A DNA stretch of 43,979 bases from Clostridia bacterium (lineage in GTDB: Bacteria > Bacillota > DSM-521 > Neomoorellales > SLTJ01), in assembly GCA_004347685.1 (NCBI GenBank), contig SLTJ01000020.1:1-43979 (forward strand), given 5' to 3'. The stretch's first letter is position 1. Each line of letters begins with the position of its first letter. The position numbers and the translations under genes were made by a program. Below are positions 19,040 through 28,464 of this stretch, piece after piece. The notes beneath the pieces were generated by a model. That model did not search any database. It was not told the DNA's origin and saw nothing but the letters and a program-made list of their open reading frames with translations.

Positions 19040-19630
19040 CTACTGGAGCAGAAACTTCGTCCCGACAGCCAGCAGCACCAAGCCCCCGAGCATTTGCGCC
19101 CGCCGGCCGGCCAGTCGTCCCGCCTGCCGGCCAAAAAGAAAGCCGGCAGCAGTCATGGTCCCGGCCACAACCCCCATGATCAAGACCGTCAGCCCCAGAT
19201 TTACCTCTACTGTGCCCAGCCCAAACCCCACGCTGAGCGCGTCCAGGCTGACGCTGCCGGCCATGGACATATTTCCCCAGAACTTGTCCAGCATCCCGCC
19301 GGCCTGAACTGGTAGATCCGAGCCGTTCCCGGTCACCGGTCGCCCGCGCCCACCCTGGCCCTGGGAGCGCAGGCCTTCCACCAGCATTCCCAGCCCGATC
19401 CCCACCAGCACCAAGCCACCGGCGACGCCGGCCCAGGCTCCCACCCTGCGGCTCACATAAGAACCTAGCATCAGACCGACCAGAGGCATGAACACGTGAA
19501 AAAGGCAGACGGTAAAAGAAAACCTGAGGGCCCTGAGTCGCCTCACCCCTCCCAAACCCAGGCCCACCGCCAGGGAAAAGGCATCAGTGCCAAGGGCCAC
19601 AGCCACGCCGATGACTTCCAACAACTGCAT
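19040..19630 (-). CDS. mntP: Manganese efflux pump MntP
   Basis: MntP exports Mn2+ across the cytoplasmic membrane. The 196-residue protein has six spans in two homologous halves, each with the family motif carrying the metal Asp: LGTDAFSLAVGLGLGG in the first and SVSLDALSVGFGLG in the second. The central loop (about 92-113) is hydrophilic. It is 16 nt upstream of the YwlE-like gene, matching Bacillus ywlD. A ZIP-type transporter gene lies next to it. Confidence 0.94.
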   Translation of the reverse strand: MQLLEVIGVAVALGTDAFSLAVGLGLGGVRRLRALRFSFTVCLFHVFMPLVGLMLGSYVSRRVGAWAGVAGGLVLVGIGLGMLVEGLRSQGQGGRGRPVTGNGSDLPVQAGGMLDKFWGNMSMAGSVSLDALSVGFGLGTVEVNLGLTVLIMGVVAGTMTAAGFLFGRQAGRLAGRRAQMLGGLVLLAVGTKFLLQ

Positions 19631-19655
19631 GCAACGCCTGCATTCCCTTCACAGT

Positions 19656-20381
19656 TTATCCAAGTATACCATAGTTCAGGGCCCGGCTCAACACCCCAAC
19701 CAGGAGGAGGCCGCTCCCGAACCCCAGCCAGGCCCCAAAAGGGTACAGGCGGAGGGTGGCGGGAAGCAGTTCCCGATAAACCACAAAAACCATAGCCCCG
19801 CCGGCCAGGGCCAAGGTCAAGGCCACGAAGGCCACGGGCAGACCGGCGACCATCAAGCCCAGGGAGGCCCCCAGGGGGGTGGCCAGGCTCACGCCCAGGC
19901 TGATGCCCATGATACGCATGAACTTGAGGCCGCTCAGCCGCAGGGGACCGGCCACCGCCATGCCTTCGGGGATATTATGCATGGCCATGGCTAGCAGGAC
20001 CGTCAAGCCCAGATTGCTGGTCACGGCATAGCCCGCCGCAATGGCCACCCCTTCCGGCACGTCGTGCAAGCAAATGCTGGCTCCGGCCAGGTACCCGGCC
20101 CGCCGGAGGCTGCCGGCCCGGCCCGGCCGGCCGGCCACCAGTCTGTCCAGCAGCCAGATAAGCGCTAGACCGGCCGTAAAACCGGCTACCGTGTGGTAAA
20201 GACCACCCAGGTGGAGGGCCGCCGGCAGCAGGTCCAAACCCACTACCGCCAGCATGGCGCCGCAGGCCAGGGCGGTAGCCACGGCCATAGACGCGGTGGA
20301 GGCCCGGCGAGACGCCAGGACCAACAGGCTGCCGGCACAGGTGGCCAGCCCGGCCAGGGCACTCAGGAAAACTATGTGCAT
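19656..20381 (-). CDS. ZIP-family metal transporter
   Basis: ZIP proteins import Zn2+, Fe2+ or Mn2+. The product has about eight spans. The two conserved metal-site motifs sit in transmembrane helices 4 and 5: CLHDVPEGVAIA and AMHNIPEGMAVA. The ATG at 20379-20381 is preferred (GGGAGG 6 nt upstream; product begins MHIVFLSALAG). The metal cannot be told from the sequence, but the adjacent mntP suggests divalent cation balance. It is an addition to the Bacillus gene order. Confidence 0.9.
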   Translation of the reverse strand: MHIVFLSALAGLATCAGSLLVLASRRASTASMAVATALACGAMLAVVGLDLLPAALHLGGLYHTVAGFTAGLALIWLLDRLVAGRPGRAGSLRRAGYLAGASICLHDVPEGVAIAAGYAVTSNLGLTVLLAMAMHNIPEGMAVAGPLRLSGLKFMRIMGISLGVSLATPLGASLGLMVAGLPVAFVALTLALAGGAMVFVVYRELLPATLRLYPFGAWLGFGSGLLLVGVLSRALNYGILG

Positions 20382-20464
20382 ACCCACCCTCCCGGAACCA
20401 GAGTACAAATATCCCTTTGCAATCTATTCCGGCTCCGGCACCGGTATGCCCGGTTCGCCTCACC

Positions 20465-21550
20465 TCAAAGTCGGGCCGCCGAACCGGTAGCCGGGGGAAA
20501 GGTATTCTCCCGCCCGGCCCCGGCCGCCTTGCGCAGGCGGTTCATGATGGCCAGGCCCAGCCCCCGGTCCGGAAAGGTCTCGGCCAAGATCACTTCCATC
20601 CCCCGCCGGTCACAGGAAAGCAGGGCCTCGTAAAGGCGGCCGGCCACCACCTCCAGTTGCCGGCGTGAGCCCAGCACCTGCAGATGATATTTCTCCCGCA
20701 CCTGCTCCCCGAAACAGGCTGCCGTTTCCTCTGAAACGAGCAACCCCACCCGACGGCCGCCGGCGGCCAGCTCCGTTGCCCGGGAAACCATGAGGGAAGC
20801 CAGGCCCGGCGGTTCCCCGGGTACGAGCTGCACCTCGGCCCGGGGCGCGTAGTGGCGGTACTTCTGCCCGGGCGACTTCGGCACGGCCTCGCCGGCCAGG
20901 GCCGGGTCCAGGGCCACCTGACCCAGGATCCTTTCCAGGGCCTCCCGGGAAATGCCCCCAGGCCGCAGGATTACCGGCACTTCGGCGGTCAGGTCCAGCA
21001 CTGTAGACTCTAACCCCACCCGGCAAGGGCCGGCCTCCAGGATCATGTCTACCTGCCCGCCCAAATCTTCCCGCACGTGCCGGCCCGTGGTAGGACTGGG
21101 CCGGCCGGAACGATTGGCGCTGGGAGCCGCCACCGGCTGCCCCAGGGTACGCAGCAAGGCCAGGGCCACCGGGTGGTCCGGCTGCCGCACACCCACGGTA
21201 GATAGCCCAGCCGTCACCTCTGCCGGCAGCCCCGGCCTGGCCGGGAGCACCAGGGTCAGGGGACCGGGCCAGAACAACCGCATCAGTTTCCTGGCCTGCG
21301 GGGTCACTCGGGCCACGTCCTTCACCTGCCACCGGTAACCCACGTGTACGATCAGGGGATTGTCCGCCGGGCGCCCCTTGACGGCAAAGATCCTTTTTAC
21401 GGCCCCGGCAGCAAAGGCCACAGCCCCCAGACCGTATACCGTTTCCGTGGGAAAGGCCACCAGGCCGCCCCGGCGCAGGATGGCCGCGGCCCGGTGGATA
21501 AGAAAGCGTTCCGGCCGGGCTGGAGTAACCCGCACGCAGACGCCGCGCAC
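20465..21550 (-). CDS. sua5: Threonylcarbamoyl-AMP synthase (Sua5/YwlC)
   Basis: The enzyme makes threonylcarbamoyl-AMP for the t6A37 modification of ANN-reading tRNAs. The N-terminal YrdC domain (about 15-210) has FPTETVYGLGA, KGRPADNPLIVHV and APSANRSGRPSPT, the KxR...SxN signature. A linker with PGQKYRHYAP leads to the C-terminal Sua5 domain (about 240-345). Length (361) fits the two-domain form. Start GTG at 21548-21550; a GTG five codons later is also possible. Confidence 0.96.
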   Translation of the reverse strand: MRGVCVRVTPARPERFLIHRAAAILRRGGLVAFPTETVYGLGAVAFAAGAVKRIFAVKGRPADNPLIVHVGYRWQVKDVARVTPQARKLMRLFWPGPLTLVLPARPGLPAEVTAGLSTVGVRQPDHPVALALLRTLGQPVAAPSANRSGRPSPTTGRHVREDLGGQVDMILEAGPCRVGLESTVLDLTAEVPVILRPGGISREALERILGQVALDPALAGEAVPKSPGQKYRHYAPRAEVQLVPGEPPGLASLMVSRATELAAGGRRVGLLVSEETAACFGEQVREKYHLQVLGSRRQLEVVAGRLYEALLSCDRRGMEVILAETFPDRGLGLAIMNRLRKAAGAGRENTFPPATGSAARL

Positions 21551-21599
21551 CCCGTCAGGCTTTTCCCCGTTTCGCCATACCCTGTCCCGCTGCCCATTT

Positions 21600-22118
21600 C
21601 TACCCGTAAACCAGCACCCCCACCAGGCCGCAGGCCACGATTGCCACCACCGGGTGTACCCGGTAGAAACTGGCCAAGCCCGCGGCCACCAGCAGCACGG
21701 CGGTTATCCAGTCCACCACCGCGCCCACGGCCAGGGTCACGGCAGCAGAGGCCACCAGGGCCACGGCCACCGGCCGGATCCCGCGAAATACAGCCTGGAC
21801 CCCCTCGGCCTGATACCGGGCCCAAAAATACCGGGCCACCACCAGGAGGATGAGCGTGGCCGGGAGAATTACCGCCCCTGTAGCTATAGCCGACCCCAGG
21901 ACTCCAGCCAGGCGGTAGCCGACCAAAGTGGCGGCATTGATGGCCACCGGCCCGGGGGTCATCTGAGACACGGTGATCACGTCAGTCATCTCATGGTGGG
22001 ATAGCCAAGCGTGAGTGGTGACCAGTTCATGGTACAGGAATGGTATCATGGCATAGCCGCCCCCGAAGCTGAAGGCCCCGATGCGAAAAAAAACCCAGAA
22101 AAGCTCAAGAAGCAACAT
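21600..22118 (-). CDS. Chromate transporter half-protein (second of pair)
   Basis: The roughly 172-residue membrane protein has the CHR domain signature: FFRIGAFSFGGGYAMIP at the N-terminus, then VSQMTPGPVAINAATLVGYR. CHR proteins move chromate or other oxyanions. Short-chain members act as pairs of half-size proteins. Its start (ATG at 22118) overlaps the end of the upstream half gene by 14 nt, which implies coupled expression. GGAAGGAGG lies 12 nt upstream, rather far. Confidence 0.92.
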   Translation of the reverse strand: MLLLELFWVFFRIGAFSFGGGYAMIPFLYHELVTTHAWLSHHEMTDVITVSQMTPGPVAINAATLVGYRLAGVLGSAIATGAVILPATLILLVVARYFWARYQAEGVQAVFRGIRPVAVALVASAAVTLAVGAVVDWITAVLLVAAGLASFYRVHPVVAIVACGLVGVLVYG

Positions 22119-22668
22119 CCCGGTTACGATCCTCCTTCCGGCGGAACAAGGTCCAGCCGGCCACGGCACCGCCCACAATTACCAGCACCGGATGCAGGTT
22201 TAAGGTTACAAGCAGGGCGAAGGCGGCCAGGCCGATGCCCCAGGCCCGGAAACCCTTGAAGCTTACTCGGGCCAGGCTGAAGGCGCTGAAGGCAAGCAGG
22301 GCCACGACAGCCGGCCGTGCCCCCCGAAAAAAGCCTTGTGCCAGGGAATTGGTATAAAATCGGGCAAAAAACTGGGAGATAAGGAGGATGATAAAAAAGG
22401 ACGGTAACACGGCCCCCAGGGCCGAGGCCAGGGCCCCCTTCAGGCTGTCCAGCCTATACCCGACCAGAACGGCCAGGTTCACCGCCAGAACCCCCGGAGC
22501 GGATTGGGCCGTGGCGATCAAATCCACCATTTCCTGCCGCTCCAGCCATTGCCGCCGGTCAACTATCTCCCGCTCCAGCAGAGGGAGCATGGCATACCCA
22601 CCGCCAATGGTAAAAAAGCCAATGTTAAAAAAGACGCCAAACAACCGCCACACCAATTGTACCGCCAT
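22105..22668 (-). CDS. Chromate transporter half-protein (first of pair)
   Basis: The 187-residue protein is the second CHR domain, with FFNIGFFTIGGGYAMLPLL, then ATAQSAPGVLAVNLAVLVGYR and about six hydrophobic spans. Together with the overlapping downstream gene it makes the short-chain two-gene form. No regulator of the ChrB type is next to it. The pair sits between prmC and sua5, a place occupied by other genes in Bacillus. A palindrome GGAGGTCTAACCTCC at about 22683-22697 lies just upstream. Confidence 0.92.
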   Translation of the reverse strand: MAVQLVWRLFGVFFNIGFFTIGGGYAMLPLLEREIVDRRQWLERQEMVDLIATAQSAPGVLAVNLAVLVGYRLDSLKGALASALGAVLPSFFIILLISQFFARFYTNSLAQGFFRGARPAVVALLAFSAFSLARVSFKGFRAWGIGLAAFALLVTLNLHPVLVIVGGAVAGWTLFRRKEDRNRDVAS

Positions 22669-22742
22669 CCCGTACGGAAATCGGAGGTTAGACCTCCACG
22701 ACGCCTGTACGGCACCAGCAGAGGATGAAACCTCTCCTCCTC

Positions 22743-23612
22743 TTACTCCTTCCTGGCCACCACGACCCGGTCCCGACCGGCCAGGTCCTTTTTGATCCAG
22801 CTTGTCCCAAAAACCTTTTCCGCCCGCACCAGGTCCGTCACCGCCGCTGCCTGGTTCCAGCCGACCTCTACGGCCAGATAGCCGCCGGGCCGCAAGATTT
22901 CGGCCGCCTGGGGCAGCAACTCCCGGTAAACCGCGAGCCCGTCCGGACCGCCGTCTAGGGCCGGGCGCGGTTCAAACTGCACTTCCCGCGGCAGCTTTTC
23001 TATCTGCCCGGAGGGAATATACGGAGGATTGGACACCACGAGCTGGGGCCGCAGGTTCTGTCGCCGTGGAGCCTCGAGAAGGTCAGTATGGAAAAACTTG
23101 ATCCGGTCGGACAGGGAAAGGCGGTAAGCATTTAACCTGGCCACCCGAAGAGCCACGCGGCTGCTATCCGTGGCCACCACCAGACACCCGGGGCAGTACC
23201 AGGCCAGACTCAAGCCGATGGCCCCGCTGCCACTCCCCACATCCACCACCAGGGGATTCCCCTCCTCAGGCAGCAGCCGCAAGGCTTCCTCTACCAGCAC
23301 CTCGGTATCCGGGCGGGGAATCAGCACTGCGGGACTAACCACAAACTCCAGAGACATGAACTCCTGCCGGCCGGTAAGGTACTGCAGCGGCCAGCCGGCC
23401 GTCCGCCTGGCCACCAGGCTTCTGAACCGCTGCCAGGCCGCAACCGGAAGCTCGTCCGGCAAGGACGCCAGCAGTTGCGCCCGGTCCACCGCCAGGATGT
23501 AGGCCAGGAGCACTTCCGCCTCCAGGCGGCTGCCCATAACCCCGGCAGCCCACCTCAGGGCCTGGTGTCTTTTCATTGGAGAACGGGGAAAATCTTCGCC
23601 ACAGCCGGCCAT
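22743..23612 (-). CDS. prmC: Release factor glutamine methyltransferase
   Basis: PrmC methylates the Gln of the GGQ motif in peptide release factors using SAM. The 289-residue product has the N-terminal helical domain and the linker PRPDTEVLVEEAL (about 100-112). The SAM site VVDVGSGSGAIGLSLA (about 122-137) and the substrate-amide motif NPPYIP (195-200) follow. It lies 24 nt behind prfA, its substrate gene. No good ribosome site is visible before either ATG (23612 or 23576), so coupling to prfA is likely. Confidence 0.96.
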   Translation of the reverse strand: MAGCGEDFPRSPMKRHQALRWAAGVMGSRLEAEVLLAYILAVDRAQLLASLPDELPVAAWQRFRSLVARRTAGWPLQYLTGRQEFMSLEFVVSPAVLIPRPDTEVLVEEALRLLPEEGNPLVVDVGSGSGAIGLSLAWYCPGCLVVATDSSRVALRVARLNAYRLSLSDRIKFFHTDLLEAPRRQNLRPQLVVSNPPYIPSGQIEKLPREVQFEPRPALDGGPDGLAVYRELLPQAAEILRPGGYLAVEVGWNQAAAVTDLVRAEKVFGTSWIKKDLAGRDRVVVARKE

Positions 23613-23636
23613 AGCCTGTATACCCTGAAGACCGGG

Positions 23637-24701
23637 TTACTCGGCCTTCCGCAGCTTTTCCGCCTGATCTTCCCGGACCAGGGCTCCAATAATCTCGTCC
23701 AGCTCCCCTTCCAGCACCCGGTCCAGCTTGTGCAAAGTCAGACCAATACGGTGATCAGTAACCCGCACCTGGGGGAAGTTGTAGGTGCGGATGCGCTCGC
23801 TGCGATCTCCTGTCCCGACCTGGGTCCGGCGGGCCTGAGCCGTTTGATTGGCCTGCTCCTCCCGCGCCTGCTCGAGCAAGCGCGCCCTCAGCACCCGCAT
23901 GGCCCGGTCTTTATTCTTATGCTGCGACTTCTCGTCCTGGCAAGTGACCACCATCCCGCTCGGAAGGTGGGTAATGCGCACTGCGGACTGGGTTGTGTTG
24001 ACTGACTGGCCGCCGGGGCCGCTGGAACAAAAAACGTCAATCCGCAAGTCCTCCGGAGCTATTTCCACCTCCACTTCCTCGGCCTCGGGCAAAACCGCCA
24101 CGGTGGCAGTGGAAGTGTGGATGCGGCCCCCGGACTCCGTGGCGGGCACGCGTTGCACCCGGTGGACGCCGCTCTCGTACTTGAGGCGACTGTACGCATC
24201 GCGACCCTGAACGGAAAAAATGATTTCCTTGAAACCGCCCAGTTCGGTAGGGTGACTATCCATCACCTCTACGCGCCAGCCCCGGTTTTCCGCATACTTG
24301 GAGTACATGCGGTAGAGGTCCCCGGCAAAAAGAGCCGCTTCGTCGCCGCCGGCCCCGGCTCGGATCTCCATAATGACATCCTTGGCGTCATCGGGGTCTT
24401 TCGGCAGGAGCAAGAGGCGCAGCCTTTCTTCCATCCTGGGCAGTTCTTTTTCCAGCCGGGTCACCTCTTCCTGGGCCAGCACTCCCATCTCCGGATCGCC
24501 GGCCTGCAATAGTTCCCTGGCTTCCTCCAGGTCCAGCCGTGCCTTCTTGAACTTGCGGTAAGCGGTGACGATTTCCCCCAGTTCTGCGTAGTTGCGGGCA
24601 AGACTCTGGTACCGCTTCAGGTCAGCCAGGGCTTCCGGGCTGGCCAGGTCCCGGGCTATCTCCTCATACCGCTGTTCGATTTCCTCGAGCTTGGTAAACA
24701 T
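23637..24701 (-). CDS. prfA: Peptide chain release factor 1
   Basis: RF1 ends translation at UAA and UAG. The protein of about 354 residues has the codon-reading P-A-T tripeptide ([13 protein letters not shown]). The catalytic GGQ is in [18 protein letters not shown] (about 230-232). [16 protein letters not shown] is the domain 1-2 signature. The ATG at 24701 is preferred over the GTG three codons earlier because AGGTGG stands 6 nt before it and family members begin at the equivalent Met. Confidence 0.97.
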   Translation of the reverse strand: MFTKLEEIEQRYEEIARDLASPEALADLKRYQSLARNYAELGEIVTAYRKFKKARLDLEEARELLQAGDPEMGVLAQEEVTRLEKELPRMEERLRLLLLPKDPDDAKDVIMEIRAGAGGDEAALFAGDLYRMYSKYAENRGWRVEVMDSHPTELGGFKEIIFSVQGRDAYSRLKYESGVHRVQRVPATESGGRIHTSTATVAVLPEAEEVEVEIAPEDLRIDVFCSSGPGGQSVNTTQSAVRITHLPSGMVVTCQDEKSQHKNKDRAMRVLRARLLEQAREEQANQTAQARRTQVGTGDRSERIRTYNFPQVRVTDHRIGLTLHKLDRVLEGELDEIIGALVREDQAEKLRKAE

Positions 24702-24748
24702 GGATTCCACCTGTCATATAGCGTCAGGGACGTCTGTCACCGCCATGG

Positions 24749-25630
24749 CTACGGCGTTACGACCTTCTCTTTTCCAGCCAGTACGGCCTGGAGGGCGCTG
24801 ATGGCTACTTCAAGCTGCGCATCGTCAGGCTCCCGGGTGGTAAGCTTCTGCACCCACAATCCGGGTGTCACCAGCCACCTCACCACGGCTTTATCCATAT
24901 TGCGGCTGCTCAATTTAAGCAGCTCATACCCCGTTCCCGCCACCAGCGGCAGGAGGACCACCCGCGAGACTATCCGCATCCCCAGGGTGGAAGCCGGCAC
25001 CAGAGAAAAAAAGAGGACGGTCAGCAGCAAAACAATAAGCAAAAAGCTGGTGCCGCACCGGGGGTGCAGGGTGGAGAACGGGCGCACCTCAGGCACTTCC
25101 AGGGGCCGCCCGGCCTCGTAAGCATGGATGACCTTGTGCTCGGCGCCGTGGTAAGCGAAAACCCGGCGAATATCCCGCATCCGGGAAATAGCCACCAGGT
25201 AGAGGATAAATATGGCCAGCCGCAGCCCGCCCTCAATGAGATTCTGCCCCCAGAGTGGCAGGCCGGAGAAAACAAGCCCACCGGCCGTGGGCAACACCAC
25301 AAACAGCAAGACGGCTACCGCCACGGCCACCAGCAGGCTGAGAACTATGTCCATTACCCGGAGCTGTTCCTCATCTTCGCCCACCGCCATGTTGGCCGAA
25401 AAGGTCAGAACCTGAATCCCGACGACCAGGGATTCTATCAGCCCTACTACTCCGCGCACCATGGGCAGACTGAGGAAGCGGGACAGGGTGGCCCAGGGCG
25501 GAGAATCGCTGATCTCCAGGGCAATGTCTCCGTCCGCACGCCGGACAGCCACCGCCATCTTCCGAGGCCCCCGCATCATGACTCCTTCAATGACGGCCTG
25601 CCCACCGTATTGAAATACCTCCCGGGCCAT
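24749..25630 (-). CDS. DUF1385 membrane protein (YqhQ-like)
   Basis: The 293-residue protein has the family hallmarks: YGGQAVIEGVMMRGP at the N-terminus, YHGAEHKVIHAYE (about 167-179), then LHPRCGTSFLL followed by a hydrophobic stretch. About four or five membrane spans are predicted by eye. The precise role is not established, but the His/Glu/Cys-rich conserved blocks suggest a metal or catalytic site. It often lies beside rpmE and prfA in this group, as here. Confidence 0.88.
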   Translation of the reverse strand: MAREVFQYGGQAVIEGVMMRGPRKMAVAVRRADGDIALEISDSPPWATLSRFLSLPMVRGVVGLIESLVVGIQVLTFSANMAVGEDEEQLRVMDIVLSLLVAVAVAVLLFVVLPTAGGLVFSGLPLWGQNLIEGGLRLAIFILYLVAISRMRDIRRVFAYHGAEHKVIHAYEAGRPLEVPEVRPFSTLHPRCGTSFLLIVLLLTVLFFSLVPASTLGMRIVSRVVLLPLVAGTGYELLKLSSRNMDKAVVRWLVTPGLWVQKLTTREPDDAQLEVAISALQAVLAGKEKVVTP

Positions 25631-25645
25631 GGCAGATCAAACCCT

Positions 25646-25846
25646 TTACAGATTATACTTTTTCTTGAACCTATCTATCCGGCCGCCCTTTTCAACTACC
25701 ATCTGCCGGCTACCAGTATAAAATGGATGGCAGTTGGAGCAAACTTCCACCCGCATCTCCTTTTTGGTAGCCCGGGTCTCAATAACATTACCGCAGGCGC
25801 ACACGATACGCGCCGGCCCGTACTCCGGATGCAATCCTTGTTTCAT
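25646..25846 (-). CDS. rpmE: 50S ribosomal protein L31 (zinc-binding type)
   Basis: The 66-residue ribosomal protein carries Cys16-x-Cys18 and Cys36-x-x-Cys39, the zinc ligands of the C+ form. The family block HPFYTGSRQ and the basic end RFKKKY are also present. ATG at 25846 with AGGGGTGA upstream. It follows rho, the usual Firmicute order, but the 293-nt gap contains a pair of 42-bp repeats. Confidence 0.97.
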   Translation of the reverse strand: MKQGLHPEYGPARIVCACGNVIETRATKKEMRVEVCSNCHPFYTGSRQMVVEKGGRIDRFKKKYNL

Positions 25847-25984
25847 TGCGTATCACCCCTCTCATGCACTGAAAGTCATTATAGCACGGCCCTGAGGTTT
25901 TGACAACAAGTGTGTCCGCCAGTCGGCCACCACGGCGCGACTCATGTTCTTCGCCCCGGCAAACTTCTGTGAAACCCCGTACCG

Positions 25985-26026
25985 CCAGGTGGGATCAAAA
26001 GAGGATGAGTATCTCAGCCACGCATA
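25985..26026. repeat. 42-bp direct repeat, copy 1 (rho-rpmE gap)
   Basis: The unit starts CCAGGTGGGATCAAAAGAGG and is repeated with 39 of 42 bases identical at 26057-26098, a period of 72 bp. Multiple spaced repeats of this kind are typical of transposon ends (IS21-type ends have them), so this may be the trace of a lost insertion sequence. That link is inference. No transposase gene is present. Confidence 0.75.
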
Positions 26027-26056
26027 GCGGCTTCAAGCTTGTTGGCAGCACGCTTA

Positions 26057-26098
26057 CCAGGTGGGATCAAAAGAGGATGAATATGTCAGCCACGGATA
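26057..26098. repeat. 42-bp direct repeat, copy 2 (rho-rpmE gap)
   Basis: This is the second copy of the unit at 25985-26026; it differs at three positions. It lies 42 nt downstream of the rho stop codon on the minus strand and so would be in the rho 3' transcript. No terminator hairpin with a T-run is visible between rho and rpmE. Confidence 0.75.
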
Positions 26099-26139
26099 TT
26101 TTGGTTTTCGTGCCGCTACGGGAACTCGCAACATGCCTC

Positions 26140-27405
26140 TTAAGAGGGGAAAAACTGGGGCAGAGCGCGGAGCAGATCGCGGTTACTCCTGGTCTTACGC
26201 ATAGCATCAATGAACATCTCCGTCACCTCAACCGGTCCCGCATTGTTGGTCTCCCGCCGGAAATGCCACATCAGCTCAAGCTCCTCCGGGCTGAGGAGGG
26301 CCTCTTCCCGGCGGGTGCCGGATCTTTTGACATCAATGGCCGGGAAGATACGGCGCTCGGATAGGCGGCGGTCAAGGATGAGTTCCATATTACCCGTGCC
26401 CTTGAACTCCTCGAAGATCACGTCATCCATCCGGCTGCCGGTTTCCACCAGAGCCGTGGCCAGGATGGTGAGGCTACCGCCCTCCTCAATATTCCGAGCC
26501 GCCCCGAAGAAACGTTTGGGCTTGTGCAAGGCGGCCGGGTCCACGCCGCCGGAAAGGGTCCGGCCGCTGGGCGGGATCACCAGGTTATGCGCCCGGGCCA
26601 GCCTGGTAATGGAATCCAGCAGGATGACCACATCCCGCTTATGCTCCACCAGGCGTTTAGCCCGCTCCAGGACCAGTTCACCCACCTTCACGTGGTTGTC
26701 CGGCGGCTCATCAAAGGTAGAGCTGATGACCTCGCCCTTCACCGACCGTTGCATGTCAGTTACTTCTTCTGGACGCTCGTCTATCAATAAGACCATCAAC
26801 GTAATCTCGGCATAATTGGTGGTAATACTGTTGGCGATCTTTTTGAGGAGTACCGTCTTGCCGGCCTTTGGCGGCGCCACTATCAGGCCCCGCTGTCCCT
26901 TGCCGATAGGCGCGATCAGGTCAATAATCCGCGTAGAAACGTCCGCTTCTTCGGTTTCCAGGGTGAGGCGTTGCGTGGGGAAAATGGGCGTCAGGGCATC
27001 AAAGTGCAGCCGCTGCGCCGCGGCGTCCGGGTCAAGGCCGTTGACCGATTCCACCCGCAGCAGGGCAAAAAACCGCTCCCCCTCCTTGGGCGGACGTACC
27101 AGACCCGCCACCCGGTCCCCGGTGCGCAAATCCAGCCGGCGTATCTGGGACGGCGAGACGTAGATATCTTCTTCACTGGGGGTGAAACCAAAGGGACGGA
27201 GAAACCCGTAGCCGTCCGGCAGGATTTCCAGGACACCCTGGGCCCACAGGTTATCTCCCTTCGGGCCTTCACGCTGGGTGATAACCTTCAGGATCTCAAA
27301 AATAAGCTCCTGCTTGCGCAAACGGGAATACCCGATTATCTCCAGATCCCGGGCGATCTTATACAACTCTACCATGGTTTTATTTTCCAATTCCGCGGCA
27401 TTCAA
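26140..27405 (-). CDS. rho: Transcription termination factor Rho
   Basis: Rho is a hexameric RNA helicase that ends transcription. The 421-residue product has the N-terminal helical region and the cold-shock-like RNA-binding domain ([20 protein letters not shown], about 65-84). Walker A is at about 177-184 (APPKAGKT), with the Q-loop/R-loop region [15 protein letters not shown] and [18 protein letters not shown]. There is no long N-terminal insertion. It stands between fsa and rpmE as in Bacillus. Confidence 0.98.
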   Translation of the reverse strand: MNAAELENKTMVELYKIARDLEIIGYSRLRKQELIFEILKVITQREGPKGDNLWAQGVLEILPDGYGFLRPFGFTPSEEDIYVSPSQIRRLDLRTGDRVAGLVRPPKEGERFFALLRVESVNGLDPDAAAQRLHFDALTPIFPTQRLTLETEEADVSTRIIDLIAPIGKGQRGLIVAPPKAGKTVLLKKIANSITTNYAEITLMVLLIDERPEEVTDMQRSVKGEVISSTFDEPPDNHVKVGELVLERAKRLVEHKRDVVILLDSITRLARAHNLVIPPSGRTLSGGVDPAALHKPKRFFGAARNIEEGGSLTILATALVETGSRMDDVIFEEFKGTGNMELILDRRLSERRIFPAIDVKRSGTRREEALLSPEELELMWHFRRETNNAGPVEVTEMFIDAMRKTRSNRDLLRALPQFFPS

Positions 27406-27611
27406 AGGCAGTTACCCTCCAGTTCCATATGTAGGGATATTTGTAGGGATATTGGGCAGGGAACGAACAGGGCCGGGGATTTCCGATGCTGCCCGGCATA
27501 TTTCTTCTTTACTTTCAGGCCTGGGTGGATACTCGAACCAAAGGAATAAGGCGGACGCTGGCTGTACCTACGGGAGCACCGCAGCGAAGGTAATTCCTGG
27601 CGGGCGCTTGC

Positions 27612-28259
27612 TTACCTGTCTTTTACCTTTTCCCAATCAGCCAAAAAGCGTTCGATGCCGACGTCAGTGAGGGGATGGCGCAAGCATTGCTGCAAGACGC
27701 CGTAAGGTACGGTGGCGATATCAGCTCCTATCCTGGCAGCCTCCAAGAGATGTAAAGGATGGCGTATACTGGCCGCAATAACTTCTGTCTCCATACCATA
27801 CTGAGCATATATAGTGACAATATCAGCTACCACCTCCATCCCGTTATGACCCGCGTCATCCAGGCGGCCGACAAAAGGGCTGACGTAGGTGGCGCCGGCC
27901 AGGGCGGCAAGCAAAGCCTGGTTCGCTGAAAAAATAAGGGTCACGTTAGTCTTGATGTTTTCCCGCGCCAGGACCTTTACCGCCTTCAATCCCTGAGAGG
28001 TAACCGGTATTTTCACCACCACGTTGTCGCCCATGGCGGCCAGAATCCGGGCTTCAGCAATGATCTGTCCCGCCTCCTGCGCGACCGCCTCCACGCTGAT
28101 GGGCCCATCCACCAGCCCCGTTATTTCCTTGACGAGCTGCTGAAAGTTACGGCCTTCCTTGGCAATAAGGGAAGGGTTGGTCGTTACCCCGGAGATGACC
28201 CCCAGTTCACTGGCCTCCCTTATTTCCTCCACATTGGCTGTATCCAAGAATATCCGCAT
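27612..28259 (-). CDS. fsa: Transaldolase / fructose-6-phosphate aldolase family
   Basis: The 215-residue enzyme belongs to the small transaldolase subfamily (TalC/MipB/FSA). It begins [17 protein letters not shown], and has [15 protein letters not shown] and the Schiff-base lysine Lys83 in [13 protein letters not shown]. It also has the [19 protein letters not shown] and SPFVGRLDD blocks. Whether it acts as transaldolase or fructose-6-phosphate aldolase cannot be decided here. ATG at 28259 is chosen because GGGGGAG lies 4 nt upstream. A CCTCAC/GTGAGG hairpin precedes that site. Confidence 0.95.
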   Translation of the reverse strand: MRIFLDTANVEEIREASELGVISGVTTNPSLIAKEGRNFQQLVKEITGLVDGPISVEAVAQEAGQIIAEARILAAMGDNVVVKIPVTSQGLKAVKVLARENIKTNVTLIFSANQALLAALAGATYVSPFVGRLDDAGHNGMEVVADIVTIYAQYGMETEVIAASIRHPLHLLEAARIGADIATVPYGVLQQCLRHPLTDVGIERFLADWEKVKDR

Positions 28260-28464
28260 ACTTCTCCCCCTTAACCTCACCCGTGAGGGTGTGCAAAAGC
28301 CGCCTGACGTCTGCAGGGCTGACGCTTCGCTCCCACGTCGCGTTCGGGCTGTATTCCGGCCCGGCTTCGGTCTCCGGCCTTTTCCCGGCAGAGAGAAATA
28401 CCAATTCCTTCTTATCTTAGACGGCTCTGCGCTCTTTTATACCGCCCGCATCCTGAGGCGAGTT

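Noticed and set aside
25900-26364. Plus-strand frame through the 42-bp repeats and the end of rho
   Set aside because: It is mostly antisense to rho. The repeated RWDQKRM segment is only the translation of the DNA repeats.
28281-28464. Possible riboswitch in the fba-fsa gap
   Set aside because: A 6-bp hairpin near the fsa ribosome site is visible, but no known riboswitch core or terminator/antiterminator pair was found.
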